Assembly (NCBI RefSeq): GCF_947500975.1 | Contig: NZ_CANMUE010000006.1 | Location: forward strand, 62,001 to 126,000 | DNA: 64,000 nt | Reading direction: 5' to 3' | DNA from: an uncultured Polaribacter sp. | Lineage (GTDB): Bacteria; Bacteroidota; Bacteroidia; Flavobacteriales; Flavobacteriaceae | Part shown: one piece after another, positions 34,493 to 42,592 of the stretch | Position numbering within the stretch: position 1 is the first letter of the stretch | Layout: each line of letters starts with the position of its first letter | Position numbers and translations under genes: made by a program | The notes under the pieces: generated by a model | What the model was told of the DNA's origin: nothing | The model's input: only the letters and a program-made list of their open reading frames with translations | Database searches by the model: none

Positions 34493-35214
34493 TGCCAATT
34501 GTAACTACAAAAGCAATCGTTTTAAGTTCACTAAAATATAGTGATACTAGTTTAATTGTAAAATGTTACACAGAGCTAGAAGGTTTAAAGTCTTATTTAA
34601 TAAGAGGAATTTTAAAGTCTAAAAAAGGAGGTTTAAAAATTGCACATTTTCAACCTTTAACTCAACTGATTCTTATTGCAAATCACAACTCTAAAAATAC
34701 GTTAAATTCAATTAAAGAGGTACAAGTTGTACATCCTTATATAACTATACATACGGATATTGTTAAACAATCGGTAGTGTTATTTTTATCAGAAATTTTA
34801 TCAAATTCGATACAAGAAGAAGAACAAAATTTTGAACTTTATAAATATATTGAAACCGCTTTTATTTGGTTAGATGTACATGATAAAATTGCTAATTTTC
34901 ACCTACTTTTTTTATTAAATTTAACCCACTTTTTAGGCTTTTATCCAGATGTTTCTGAAAAACAAAAAATAGGGTTTAATTTATTAGAGGGTAATTTTTC
35001 TGATCAAATAAGTGATAAAAATGTAATTTTTAAAAATGATTTTCATCAATTTAAAAAGCTATTAGGCATAAATTTTGATACAATAGAAAAAGTATCTTTT
35101 AGTAAAAAAGAAAGACAGGTAGTTTTACAATTAATAATTCAGTATTTTAAGTTACATTTGGGCAGTTTTAGAGATCCAAAATCATTACAAATTTTAGAAA
35201 CCATTTTTAATTGA
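34492..35214 (+). CDS. recO: DNA repair protein RecO
   Basis: 240 residues; loads RecA onto SSB-coated DNA in RecF-pathway repair. The N-terminal OB-fold begins IVTTKAIVLSSLKYSDTSLIVKCYTELEGLKSYLIRG (split here as the typical RecO start), followed by an alpha-helical C-terminal domain. The zinc Cys of E. coli-like RecO are not seen, as in many Bacteroidota. It shares a base with both neighbours (TAATG before, TGATG after), so porZ, recO and the TonB receptor look translationally coupled. Confidence 0.9.
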   Translation: MPIVTTKAIVLSSLKYSDTSLIVKCYTELEGLKSYLIRGILKSKKGGLKIAHFQPLTQLILIANHNSKNTLNSIKEVQVVHPYITIHTDIVKQSVVLFLSEILSNSIQEEEQNFELYKYIETAFIWLDVHDKIANFHLLFLLNLTHFLGFYPDVSEKQKIGFNLLEGNFSDQISDKNVIFKNDFHQFKKLLGINFDTIEKVSFSKKERQVVLQLIIQYFKLHLGSFRDPKSLQILETIFN

Positions 35215-37694
35215 TGATGAAATATATTGTTTTTACATTTTTGTTTTTATTTTCTGGAGTAATTTTTGCCCAAAAAATTAAAATTCTAGATAAACAAACT
35301 GGTAAAAAAGTTAACAATGTTACAATCTATAATCAGGCTAAAACAATTAGTTTAACAACTAAAAATGGTTTAGCAGATGTAACAGCATTTAATAAAAATG
35401 ATGTTGTAATTTTTTCTCATTTATCATACGCAACACTCAGAATAAAAAAATCTACTCTTCAAAAAAGAAAGTTTACTATTTATCTTACTAAACAATCTGA
35501 AGAGTTAGACGAAGTTGTAATTTCATCCTTTAAAAAAGACGAAAAATCAAGTAGAATAGCCGAGCAAATTGCAATTTTAAGTTCAAAAGAGATTCAAAGA
35601 ATTTCTCCTCAAACATCTGCTGATTTGTTAGCAGCTATTCCTGGTATTAAAGTTCAAAAATCTCAATTTGGAGGAGGAAGTCCAGTTTTAAGAGGAATGG
35701 AATCTAACAGAGTTTTGTTAGTGGTTGATGGGGTTAGAATGAATAATGCAATTTATAGGAAAGGCCATTTACAAAGTTCTATTACTATTGCGCCAAATTT
35801 GTTAGATAAAACAGAAGTTATTTTTGGCCCATCATCGGTTACTTATGGTTCAGATGCTTTAGGAGGTGTAATTCATTATTATACCAAAACACCAAAACTA
35901 TCTGAAGATAATGAAGTTAAAAGTCAAATTTTTTCTAGATATTCTACTGTAAATCAAGAAATAACTACAAATGTTTCTGTTGAATTAAGTTTTAAAAATT
36001 GGGCTTCATTTACAAGTGTTTCTTATTCTGATTTTGGAGAATTAAATGCAGGTAAAAACAGAAATCATGGTTTTAAAGATTGGGGAGAAGTTTTTTATTA
36101 TTCAGAAAATGTAAAAGGAAATTATAATGAGAGTCCAACTCAAAATGCAGATCCTAATTTATTAAGAAATACAGGTTATAATCAAACAGATGTGTTACAA
36201 AAATTCTTTATTCCGATATCAGAAAAATCCGATTTAAAAATAAATTTACAATATTCAACATCATCAGATATTCAAAGGTTTGATAGATTAACCGAATTAA
36301 ATGATATAACAGATACATCGTCATTAAAATTTGCAGAGTGGTTTTATGGTCCGCAAAAGAGGTTTTTAATTTCAACCCAACTCTTATTAAATCCTGATTC
36401 AAATTGGTTAGAAAATGGAACAATAACATTGGCTTATCAAAATATTAAAGAGAGTAGAATTCAAAGGAAATTTGGTAGCTTAGATCGTTCTTATAGAGAA
36501 GAAGCTGTTGATGTTTTTAGTTTAAATGGAGATTTTTCTGTGCCATTAACAACGGACAAAACTAGAGTTTTATCTTACGGTTTTGAGTTTGCTTATAATG
36601 ATGTTACTTCAAACTCTTATGGAAAAACTTTAAATATAACAAATGGAGAAATAGATGGTTTTTCAAACGATTTTAAAGTACAATCTCGTTATCCGGATGG
36701 CGGAAGTAATTACTTAAGTTCTGCTGCTTATTTAGGTTATAGACAAGATGTAAATAGTAAAACTACTTTAAATTCGGGCATCAGATTTACAAATACACAA
36801 CTCAATGCTAAATGGATTGATGAAACTTTTATTGTATTGCCAAATAATGATATTAGCGCTAACCATTCAGCAGTAACTGCAACTTTAGGCTACATTTTTA
36901 AACCTAACAAAAACTGGCAATTAAATGGTGTTTTATCTTCAGGGTTTCGTTCTCCAAACATAGATGATGTTGGTAGAGTTCGTGAAAAATCTGGCGATGT
37001 AACAGTGCCAAATATTGATGTAAAACCAGAGTTTGCATACAATGCTGAAATAGGAATTCAAAAATATTTTAATAATAGAAAATTCCGTTTAGCAGCAAAC
37101 GTTTTTTATACGCTTTTAGATGATTATATTATAAGAGATAATTTTACCATTAACGGTAGTAATCAAGTAGAATTTGATGGTGAACTTGGCAATGTAGTTG
37201 CAAATCAAAATAGAGGAACAGCTTATGTTTCTGGATTTACTACAAGTTATTTAGGTAAGATTTCTAATATATGGAATACCTCTGGATTTATTACTTATAC
37301 AAAAGGAAGAACCTATGATACTAATGAGCCAATGTCTTCAATCCCTCCATTATTTGGTCAATTTGAAATAAATTATAAAAATAATAAAATTGAGCTAGGA
37401 GCCGATTTTAGGTTTAATAGTAAAAAAGATATAGAAGATTTTAATTTTACTGAAGGTATTGATAATCATGATTTAACACCTGTTGTGGATGCAAATGCAA
37501 CTATTGATGTTGATATGTATTATGGAACTCCAAGCTGGATGACTTTTGGTTTAAATGGAAGTTATTTAATAAACGACTATTTTTCAGTACAAGCTAGATT
37601 AAGTAATCTTTTTGATGAACATTATATTGAGTTTGCTTCTGGAGTTTCAGCTCCTGGTAGAAATTTATCTTTTTCTTTTGTAGCTAATTTTTAA
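35214..37694 (+). CDS. TonB-dependent outer-membrane receptor, haem/haemoglobin type
   Basis: 826 residues from ATG 35214 (a second ATG at 35217 is equally possible). Signal peptide to about residue 20, CarboxypepD_reg-like domain (about 22-95), plug domain with SADLLAAIPGIKVQKSQFGG and VLRGMESNRVLLVVDGVRMN, then a 22-strand barrel ending in a terminal aromatic (SFSFVANF). The plug wording (NRVLLVVDGVRMNNAIYR) is closest in memory to haemin/haemoglobin receptors, so iron-haem uptake is likely but not certain. Follows recO with a one-base overlap. Confidence 0.88.
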   Translation: MMKYIVFTFLFLFSGVIFAQKIKILDKQTGKKVNNVTIYNQAKTISLTTKNGLADVTAFNKNDVVIFSHLSYATLRIKKSTLQKRKFTIYLTKQSEELDEVVISSFKKDEKSSRIAEQIAILSSKEIQRISPQTSADLLAAIPGIKVQKSQFGGGSPVLRGMESNRVLLVVDGVRMNNAIYRKGHLQSSITIAPNLLDKTEVIFGPSSVTYGSDALGGVIHYYTKTPKLSEDNEVKSQIFSRYSTVNQEITTNVSVELSFKNWASFTSVSYSDFGELNAGKNRNHGFKDWGEVFYYSENVKGNYNESPTQNADPNLLRNTGYNQTDVLQKFFIPISEKSDLKINLQYSTSSDIQRFDRLTELNDITDTSSLKFAEWFYGPQKRFLISTQLLLNPDSNWLENGTITLAYQNIKESRIQRKFGSLDRSYREEAVDVFSLNGDFSVPLTTDKTRVLSYGFEFAYNDVTSNSYGKTLNITNGEIDGFSNDFKVQSRYPDGGSNYLSSAAYLGYRQDVNSKTTLNSGIRFTNTQLNAKWIDETFIVLPNNDISANHSAVTATLGYIFKPNKNWQLNGVLSSGFRSPNIDDVGRVREKSGDVTVPNIDVKPEFAYNAEIGIQKYFNNRKFRLAANVFYTLLDDYIIRDNFTINGSNQVEFDGELGNVVANQNRGTAYVSGFTTSYLGKISNIWNTSGFITYTKGRTYDTNEPMSSIPPLFGQFEINYKNNKIELGADFRFNSKKDIEDFNFTEGIDNHDLTPVVDANATIDVDMYYGTPSWMTFGLNGSYLINDYFSVQARLSNLFDEHYIEFASGVSAPGRNLSFSFVANF

Positions 37695-37698
37695 AAAT

Positions 37699-37836
37699 AA
37701 TTACCCTTTAAAAATAAATCAATTAAAATCTAAAAAACAAGATTCTATTACTACAGACTTTTTGTTTCATAGCGTTTTAGATATTAGCGGAATAGAAAAT
37801 TACATCTTTGAAAAAGACAAAAGCATTTTTAATTAG
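37699..37836 (+). pseudogene. 3' remnant of an alkaline-phosphatase-superfamily (phosphoethanolamine transferase-like) gene
   Basis: A 45-codon stretch ending in TAG 37834-37836 encodes NNYPLKINQLKSK and then ITTDFLFHSVLDISGIENY...KDKSIFN. The TTDFLFHSVLDISGI and KSIFN parts look like the last 35 residues of EptA/CptA-type phosphoethanolamine transferases. There is no start codon and nothing of the catalytic domain; an in-frame TAG lies at 37681 inside the receptor gene. It appears to be what is left after a deletion that joined it to the end of the TonB-receptor gene. The similarity is from memory, not from a search. Confidence 0.5.
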
Positions 37837-37842
37837 AATGTT

Positions 37843-38190
37843 TTATTTTTTCTTTTTTCCTTCATCAGTAAAGTTATCAGTTAAAGCTCTTTCCGTTTTA
37901 ATAACAGAAACTAAAATAGAAAGCATTACTAAAATCATAGGTTCCCATGTTAATTCTTTGGCAGAAAAACTAGCTAATAATAAACCTGCAAGTAAAGAAA
38001 AACCACTATACATTAAAAAAGTTTGATTAAAAATAGTGTTGGCAAAATCCCAAATTTTTTGATTTAGCATTGCTTTATAGGTTCTATATCCATACAACTT
38101 ATTAATTTTTTTTGGCGGAAATTTCCAAAAGATAATAGCTAATAAAAATAATATACCATTTGTAGTTAATACGTATGTAATGGGATTCAT
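37843..38190 (-). CDS. SdpI-family membrane protein
   Basis: 115 residues, three hydrophobic segments (about 5-22, 58-76, 82-98). The pattern KLYGYRTYKAMLNQKIWDFAN is the SdpI/YhfL-type motif. Bacillus SdpI confers immunity to a toxin; in Bacteroidota the role is unknown. Last gene of a minus-strand run, 45 bp after the thioesterase. Confidence 0.75.
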   Translation of the reverse strand: MNPITYVLTTNGILFLLAIIFWKFPPKKINKLYGYRTYKAMLNQKIWDFANTIFNQTFLMYSGFSLLAGLLLASFSAKELTWEPMILVMLSILVSVIKTERALTDNFTDEGKKKK

Positions 38191-38235
38191 TTAATTTATT
38201 TTTTTAATTTTTTTGCTAATAATAATTATTAAAAA

Positions 38236-39099
38236 CTATTTTTTTGGTCTCATTAAACCTTCTTGTGCAAAAGAAGCAACTAATTTGCCGTCTCTTGTAA
38301 AAATATTTCCTTTGGCTAAACCTCTTGCTCCATATGCATTTGGAGATTCTGCAGAAAAAAGCATCCAATCATTAAAATCAAATTCTCTAAAAAACCACAT
38401 AGAATGATCTAAACTAGCCGTCATTGTATTTGCAAAACTATGTGTACTTGCATTAGGATTAAAAGCAGCATTAAGTACATTATAGTCAGAAATATAGGTT
38501 AAAATCTGATGTTTAGTTTTGATATCCATTTCAGGAATTTCACCTTTTAATTTAAACCAAATATCTTCTGTTGCGGGTAAGTTTTTTTTCTCTAAAGGAT
38601 TAGGAATTCTAATAGGTTTAAAGTCTATTGGGCGTTCAATACTTAAAAAATATTTTAAAGATTTAGGTAAAAAAGCACCAAATTTACCAAACATATCTTC
38701 CCAACTTAAGAGTTCTTCTGGTTGTTTTAAATCAATTTTCATTTTTTGCTGATGCTCAAAACCCTCCTCTTTTTTATGAAAAGAAGCTGCTAAAATAAAA
38801 ATAGTTTTTCCATTTTGAGTAGCTGTAACTCTTCTGGTAGAAAAACTACCACCGTTTCTCATCTCATCAACAAGAAAATCAATAGGTATTGTTAAATCTC
38901 CTGCTTCTAAAAAATAGGAATGTAAAGAGTGTATAAAACGATTTTCTTGCACAGTTCTATAGGCGGCATTAACAGCTTGCGCTAAAACCTGCCCCCCAAA
39001 AACATTAGGGCTCCCAATAGTTACACTATTACCTCTATAGTTGTTTTCTCCTGTAGAATTTAAATTTAATAAATCAATTAATTCTTTAGCTGTTTTCAT
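38236..39099 (-). CDS. tesB: Acyl-CoA thioesterase II (TesB-like)
   Basis: 287 residues; hydrolyses acyl-CoA to free fatty acid and CoA. Double hot-dog fold: N-terminal half with NVFGGQVLAQAVNAAYRTV and HSLHSYFLEAGD, C-terminal half with ASLDHSMWFFREFDFNDWMLF and GLAKGNIFTRDGKLVASFAQEG. These are the family's diagnostic stretches, including the conserved Asp and Gln. 6 bp downstream of the FemAB/GNAT-like gene, so co-transcribed. Confidence 0.92.
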   Translation of the reverse strand: MKTAKELIDLLNLNSTGENNYRGNSVTIGSPNVFGGQVLAQAVNAAYRTVQENRFIHSLHSYFLEAGDLTIPIDFLVDEMRNGGSFSTRRVTATQNGKTIFILAASFHKKEEGFEHQQKMKIDLKQPEELLSWEDMFGKFGAFLPKSLKYFLSIERPIDFKPIRIPNPLEKKNLPATEDIWFKLKGEIPEMDIKTKHQILTYISDYNVLNAAFNPNASTHSFANTMTASLDHSMWFFREFDFNDWMLFSAESPNAYGARGLAKGNIFTRDGKLVASFAQEGLMRPKK

Positions 39100-39105
39100 A
39101 AATTT

Positions 39106-40284
39106 TTAGTTTTTAAAAGGGGATTTCTCTTGAAATGGTGTGGGTTGTATTCGTTGCAAAAATAACTTTAATATTCTGTTTGTAATACTTTTTTTATGAC
39201 GAACATACATTGTTAAATCTTGAGCTTTTGCACCAACAGAACTTTTAATTTCACTTGCTGTTCTTCCAAAGTTAATAGTAGAAAGATTTTTATTTATAGC
39301 AATTTCTACATAATCATATAACATTCTTTGATAAATTGCATACTCTCTATTTAATTGATAATCAATACCTACAAAATGTGCATCTAAAGAATTTTGGTTG
39401 ATGATGCCAGATATAAAGCCAACTATTTTATTTTGAAGCCAGTAGGTTTTTAAAATATAGTTTTCTCCAAATTTTTCTTTTAGATCTAAATATGTTTCTA
39501 AATTAAAATCACCTAAGTTAAAATCTGCATTAGAAGAAACTTTTTTGTACAAAGCAGTCATTTTGGGCAGCTGATCTTGAATATTAATTGTTGTAACGTT
39601 TTCAATTTTAATTTCAGCACTTAATTGCAATGCTTTTTTAGCTTTTACTCTAAATTTGGTTTTCATAGAAGCTAAATAATCATCAAAAGTTTGCCAGTTT
39701 TCAAACAAATCAAACTTCATGTTTGGTTCTACTAAAAACGGATGATAATTGTAATCTTTTAATTCATCAGTAATAAAAAGTGATTCGTTTATAAAGTCTT
39801 TTAGTAAAAAAGCGTCAATTTCTTTTTTTAATTTTTTATCAGAATTCACAAAATGTAAAATTGCTTTTGCTAACTCTTTAATGATAACTTTTTTATTTTG
39901 ATTTTTTTTAATGAAAATACCATGTTCTCCACTAATAAAAGTGTTTCCAGAAATTAATATTTTTAAAGGTTTTTTATTAGGGAGTATGTGCAGTTTTCTT
40001 CCAATATTTTTAACCTTTCTTAATAAAATTTCTAAATCGTTTTTAATTGCATCTATATGAAAATCTACTATTTGAATAGATGAAAACGCAATTGGATTTT
40101 GATTTTTGTCAATTAAAACAATATATGAAAATGTAATTTTTGGGTGATTTTTTTCAACCGATTTTAAAAAATTTCGATTAAAATAGATGTTGTTTTCGCA
40201 AGCAAGGCTTTGCCATACTTTATCATTAATATCATCTACAGAAGAATAGAATAGTGCGTTATTTGTGTTTGAACAAAAAATCAA
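39106..40284 (-). CDS. FemAB/GNAT-like acyltransferase protein
   Basis: 392 residues. The C-terminal half (about 205-365) has the FemAB/BioF2-type acetyltransferase pattern: FDDYLASMKTKFRVKAKKAL, then YWLQNKIVGFISGI and LSTINFGRTASEIKSSVGA. N-terminal half is less conserved. No substrate can be assigned; members act on peptidoglycan precursors, lipids or amino acids. The start appears to be TTG 40284, one base after the metallophosphatase stop; no ATG precedes the conserved part. Confidence 0.7.
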   Translation of the reverse strand: MIFCSNTNNALFYSSVDDINDKVWQSLACENNIYFNRNFLKSVEKNHPKITFSYIVLIDKNQNPIAFSSIQIVDFHIDAIKNDLEILLRKVKNIGRKLHILPNKKPLKILISGNTFISGEHGIFIKKNQNKKVIIKELAKAILHFVNSDKKLKKEIDAFLLKDFINESLFITDELKDYNYHPFLVEPNMKFDLFENWQTFDDYLASMKTKFRVKAKKALQLSAEIKIENVTTINIQDQLPKMTALYKKVSSNADFNLGDFNLETYLDLKEKFGENYILKTYWLQNKIVGFISGIINQNSLDAHFVGIDYQLNREYAIYQRMLYDYVEIAINKNLSTINFGRTASEIKSSVGAKAQDLTMYVRHKKSITNRILKLFLQRIQPTPFQEKSPFKN

Positions 40285-40285
40285 A

Positions 40286-41179
40286 TTAGTTTATATAATG
40301 GGTTAAATTTTCTGGGCCTTCAAGTATTGTTTTTTTAATTTGCATAGTACCGTTTTGAGTGGTTGCTATGTGCCATTTTATCAAACAAATTTTGTTGTTT
40401 TCAATCTCAATTCCAGTAATGGCTCTTGGATGTACGCAACTACCATCATTAAAAAGAGGAATTTCATTTTTGGCCGGAAAACTTGGTCTGTGTGTATGGC
40501 CAGTTATCATCATTTGATTATTATTTTTTTCAATCCAATTTTCTAATCTTTTTTCAACTTTTATACGTTCTTTAAAATTTTGTGCTGGACTTGTTGGGTC
40601 TGAAAACCCAATTATTTGTAAAGGTTTCCATAGTGTTTTTACTAAAAAGCTACTTAATCTCCATAAAACATAGTTAAACCAATCGGCTTGATGCCCGTGT
40701 AATAAAAATATTTTTTTACCTGCATTTTCATCTTCTAAAACAATTGCTTCATTAAATTTAACTCCAACTAAAAGTTCTTTTTTAGAATTTGATACTGAGT
40801 CGTAATAGTAGTGTAAATTCTTACGAATTGTTTTAGGGTTTTTATATTTCATGTCATGATTTCCCCAAATGAAATGCAATCTACCTTTGTCATGAAATTT
40901 TTTAAACCAGAGATAAACATGCTTATTGGCTTTAAAAATTTTTGAAAAATTTCTGTTTTCCCACAACTCATCACCATCACCTAACTCTATATACGTGAAA
41001 TCGTTTTTATAATAGTGCTCTAAAGCATATTTAAAAATATTTCTATTATGAGCAAAATCATCAGCAAAACCATTATCTCCTCTGTGGGTATCACTAAATA
41101 ACACGAATTTAGAATCTTTATTGAAACAAATTCTTTTAGCATTATTAAAAGCCCGAGAAATTCTAAAATTTGAAGACAT
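40286..41179 (-). CDS. Calcineurin-like metallophosphoesterase (LpxH-like fold)
   Basis: 297 residues from ATG 41179. The open frame extends to 41368, but that would run through a terminator hairpin and encode an unconserved stretch. Metallophosphatase motifs in order: FSDTHRGD, LGDGDELWE, WGNHDMKY, LLHGHQAD and MTGHTHRP, a full dimetal set. The layout is like UDP-2,3-diacylglucosamine hydrolase, but HRGDNGFADDF after the first motif differs from LpxH, so the substrate is unsure. First gene of the minus-strand run that continues to SdpI. Confidence 0.85.
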   Translation of the reverse strand: MSSNFRISRAFNNAKRICFNKDSKFVLFSDTHRGDNGFADDFAHNRNIFKYALEHYYKNDFTYIELGDGDELWENRNFSKIFKANKHVYLWFKKFHDKGRLHFIWGNHDMKYKNPKTIRKNLHYYYDSVSNSKKELLVGVKFNEAIVLEDENAGKKIFLLHGHQADWFNYVLWRLSSFLVKTLWKPLQIIGFSDPTSPAQNFKERIKVEKRLENWIEKNNNQMMITGHTHRPSFPAKNEIPLFNDGSCVHPRAITGIEIENNKICLIKWHIATTQNGTMQIKKTILEGPENLTHYIN

Positions 41180-41210
41180 TATATCAATATAAGCTATAAA
41201 GATGCATAAA

Positions 41211-41238
41211 AAAAGCGAGGTTTTAAAACCCCGCTTTT
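41211..41238 (-). terminator. Terminator hairpin in the leader of the metallophosphatase gene
   Basis: On the minus strand AAAAGCGGGGTTTT pairs with AAAACCTCGCTTTT (one A-C mismatch) and runs into seven T, 32 nt before ATG 41179. No annotated gene lies upstream on that strand, so it would stop a short transcript from the 41317-41324 promoter: an attenuator, or the end of an sRNA. Confidence 0.65.
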
Positions 41239-41259
41239 GTAAAATATAATAAAGAGTTC

Positions 41260-41283
41260 TTATAAAGAATATTGAAATCTCAT
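41260..41283 (-). other. Possible 7-codon leader ORF
   Basis: ATG 41283 to TAA 41260 encodes MRFQYSL. It sits between the candidate promoter and the terminator. So short an ORF can arise by chance, and no regulatory codon run is obvious. Confidence 0.25.
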
Positions 41284-41316
41284 AGTAATTGTTTTTTTTA
41301 ATTTGAATAATAGCAA

Positions 41317-41324
41317 CAAAGTTA
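41317..41324 (-). promoter_or_regulatory. Bacteroidota -7 box, minus strand, for the leader/metallophosphatase
   Basis: The minus strand reads TAACTTTG, an exact TAnnTTTG. Transcription would begin near 41310, giving about 130 nt before ATG 41179 with a terminator inside. Confidence 0.5.
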
Positions 41325-41410
41325 ATAGGATATAGTTTATTAAAATAATTATAACATTTCTTTAACATTTACTGTATTAAACTTTAGATGATAGCTGAAG
41401 TCTAAAAAAG

Positions 41411-41418
41411 TATCTTTG
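41411..41418 (+). promoter_or_regulatory. Bacteroidota -7 box for the RND efflux operon
   Basis: TATCTTTG matches TAnnTTTG, 54 bp before ATG 41473 and divergent from the box at 41317. Confidence 0.55.
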
Positions 41419-41472
41419 TGATAACTATTAAAATCTTTCTTTTAACCATTAAGAAAGTTCAACCAACTAATT

Positions 41473-42588
41473 ATGAGAAAAATAATTCTAGCCGTTCTTG
41501 GTGTTTTAACCGTTGTGGGTGCTATTTTATTAGGAAACTATATAGTAAGTAATAATAAAAGACCTAAACCTAAATTTAAAAAACAGATAAAAACTGTTTT
41601 TGTTAAGCATGTTAAAAATCAAAATATTCCTATTGTATTAACAGCAAGTGGTAACTTATCAGCAAAGAATAAAATTGATATTTTTTCTGAAGTTTCAGGT
41701 ATTTTAAAAACTTCTAGAAAAGCATTCAAAGCTGGAACAAATTATTATAGAGGAGAAACATTATTAAGCATAAATAGCGATGAGTTTTATGCTAGTTTAC
41801 AATCTCAGAAAAGTAATTTATATAATTTAATTACATCTATAATGCCAGATATTAGGTTAGATTATCCTAAAGAATTTAAAAAATGGCAAAGCTATTTAAA
41901 TGGTTTTGATATTAATAAAAGCACTCCAAAATTACCTGCTTTTTCTACCGATAAAGAAAAATATTTTATATCAGGAAGGCAGATTATTACTACCTATTAC
42001 AATGTTAAAAATTTAGAAGTTAGGTATTCTAAACATCAAATTAGAGCACCATTTTCTGGTATTTTAACAGAAGCATTAGTTTCTCCAGGAACTTTAGTTA
42101 GAGTTGGGCAAAAATTAGGTGAGTTTATAGATCCAAGTGTTTATGAAATGGAAGTTTCTGTAAATTCTGAATTTGCAGATTTATTAAAAGTGGGTAATTC
42201 TGTAGCACTTTCTAACTTAGAAAAATCTAAAAAATATACAGGAAAAGTAGTTCGTGTTAATGGTAAAGTAGACCAAGTTTCTCAAACGATAAAAGCTTTT
42301 ATAGATGTTAAACATCCAGATTTAAAAGAAGGTATGTTTTTGGAAGCAGATTTAGTTGCAAAATCTGAAACTGATGCCATAGAAATTTCAAGAAAACTAT
42401 TGGTATATAATAAAGCAGTTTACATTGTAAAACAAGATAGTATTTTAAGCCTTGTAAATGTTACGCCAGTTTATTTTGGTGATGAAAAAGTAGTTATAAA
42501 AGGATTAAATTCAAACGATCAAATTCTTACACAAACTTTACCAGGTGCTTTTGATGGAATGATTGTAAAAATCAATAAAAACAAGTAA
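41473..42588 (+). CDS. RND efflux periplasmic adaptor (membrane fusion protein)
   Basis: 371 residues; bridges the inner-membrane RND pump and TolC. Membrane anchor about 4-24; barrel-sandwich/lipoyl halves at about 55-100 (VSGILKTSRKAFKAGTNYYRGETLL) and 185-215 (YSKHQIRAPFSGILTEALVSPG), separated by a short hairpin; then beta-barrel and membrane-proximal domains. First gene of an operon: the pump starts 4 bp downstream. Confidence 0.92.
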   Translation: MRKIILAVLGVLTVVGAILLGNYIVSNNKRPKPKFKKQIKTVFVKHVKNQNIPIVLTASGNLSAKNKIDIFSEVSGILKTSRKAFKAGTNYYRGETLLSINSDEFYASLQSQKSNLYNLITSIMPDIRLDYPKEFKKWQSYLNGFDINKSTPKLPAFSTDKEKYFISGRQIITTYYNVKNLEVRYSKHQIRAPFSGILTEALVSPGTLVRVGQKLGEFIDPSVYEMEVSVNSEFADLLKVGNSVALSNLEKSKKYTGKVVRVNGKVDQVSQTIKAFIDVKHPDLKEGMFLEADLVAKSETDAIEISRKLLVYNKAVYIVKQDSILSLVNVTPVYFGDEKVVIKGLNSNDQILTQTLPGAFDGMIVKINKNK

Positions 42589-42592
42589 TTAG

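Noticed and set aside
37808..38026. 72-codon plus-strand ORF from a TTG
   Set aside because: Antisense to the SdpI-like gene, and its first part is the remnant region in another frame.
41260..41283. Amino-acid attenuator reading of the MRFQYSL mini-ORF
   Set aside because: No run of a regulatory amino acid codon, and the downstream genes are not biosynthetic; kept only as a possible ORF.
41180..41368. 63-residue N-terminal extension of the metallophosphatase
   Set aside because: It would be translated through a strong terminator hairpin and upstream of the likely transcription start; the sequence is not domain-like.
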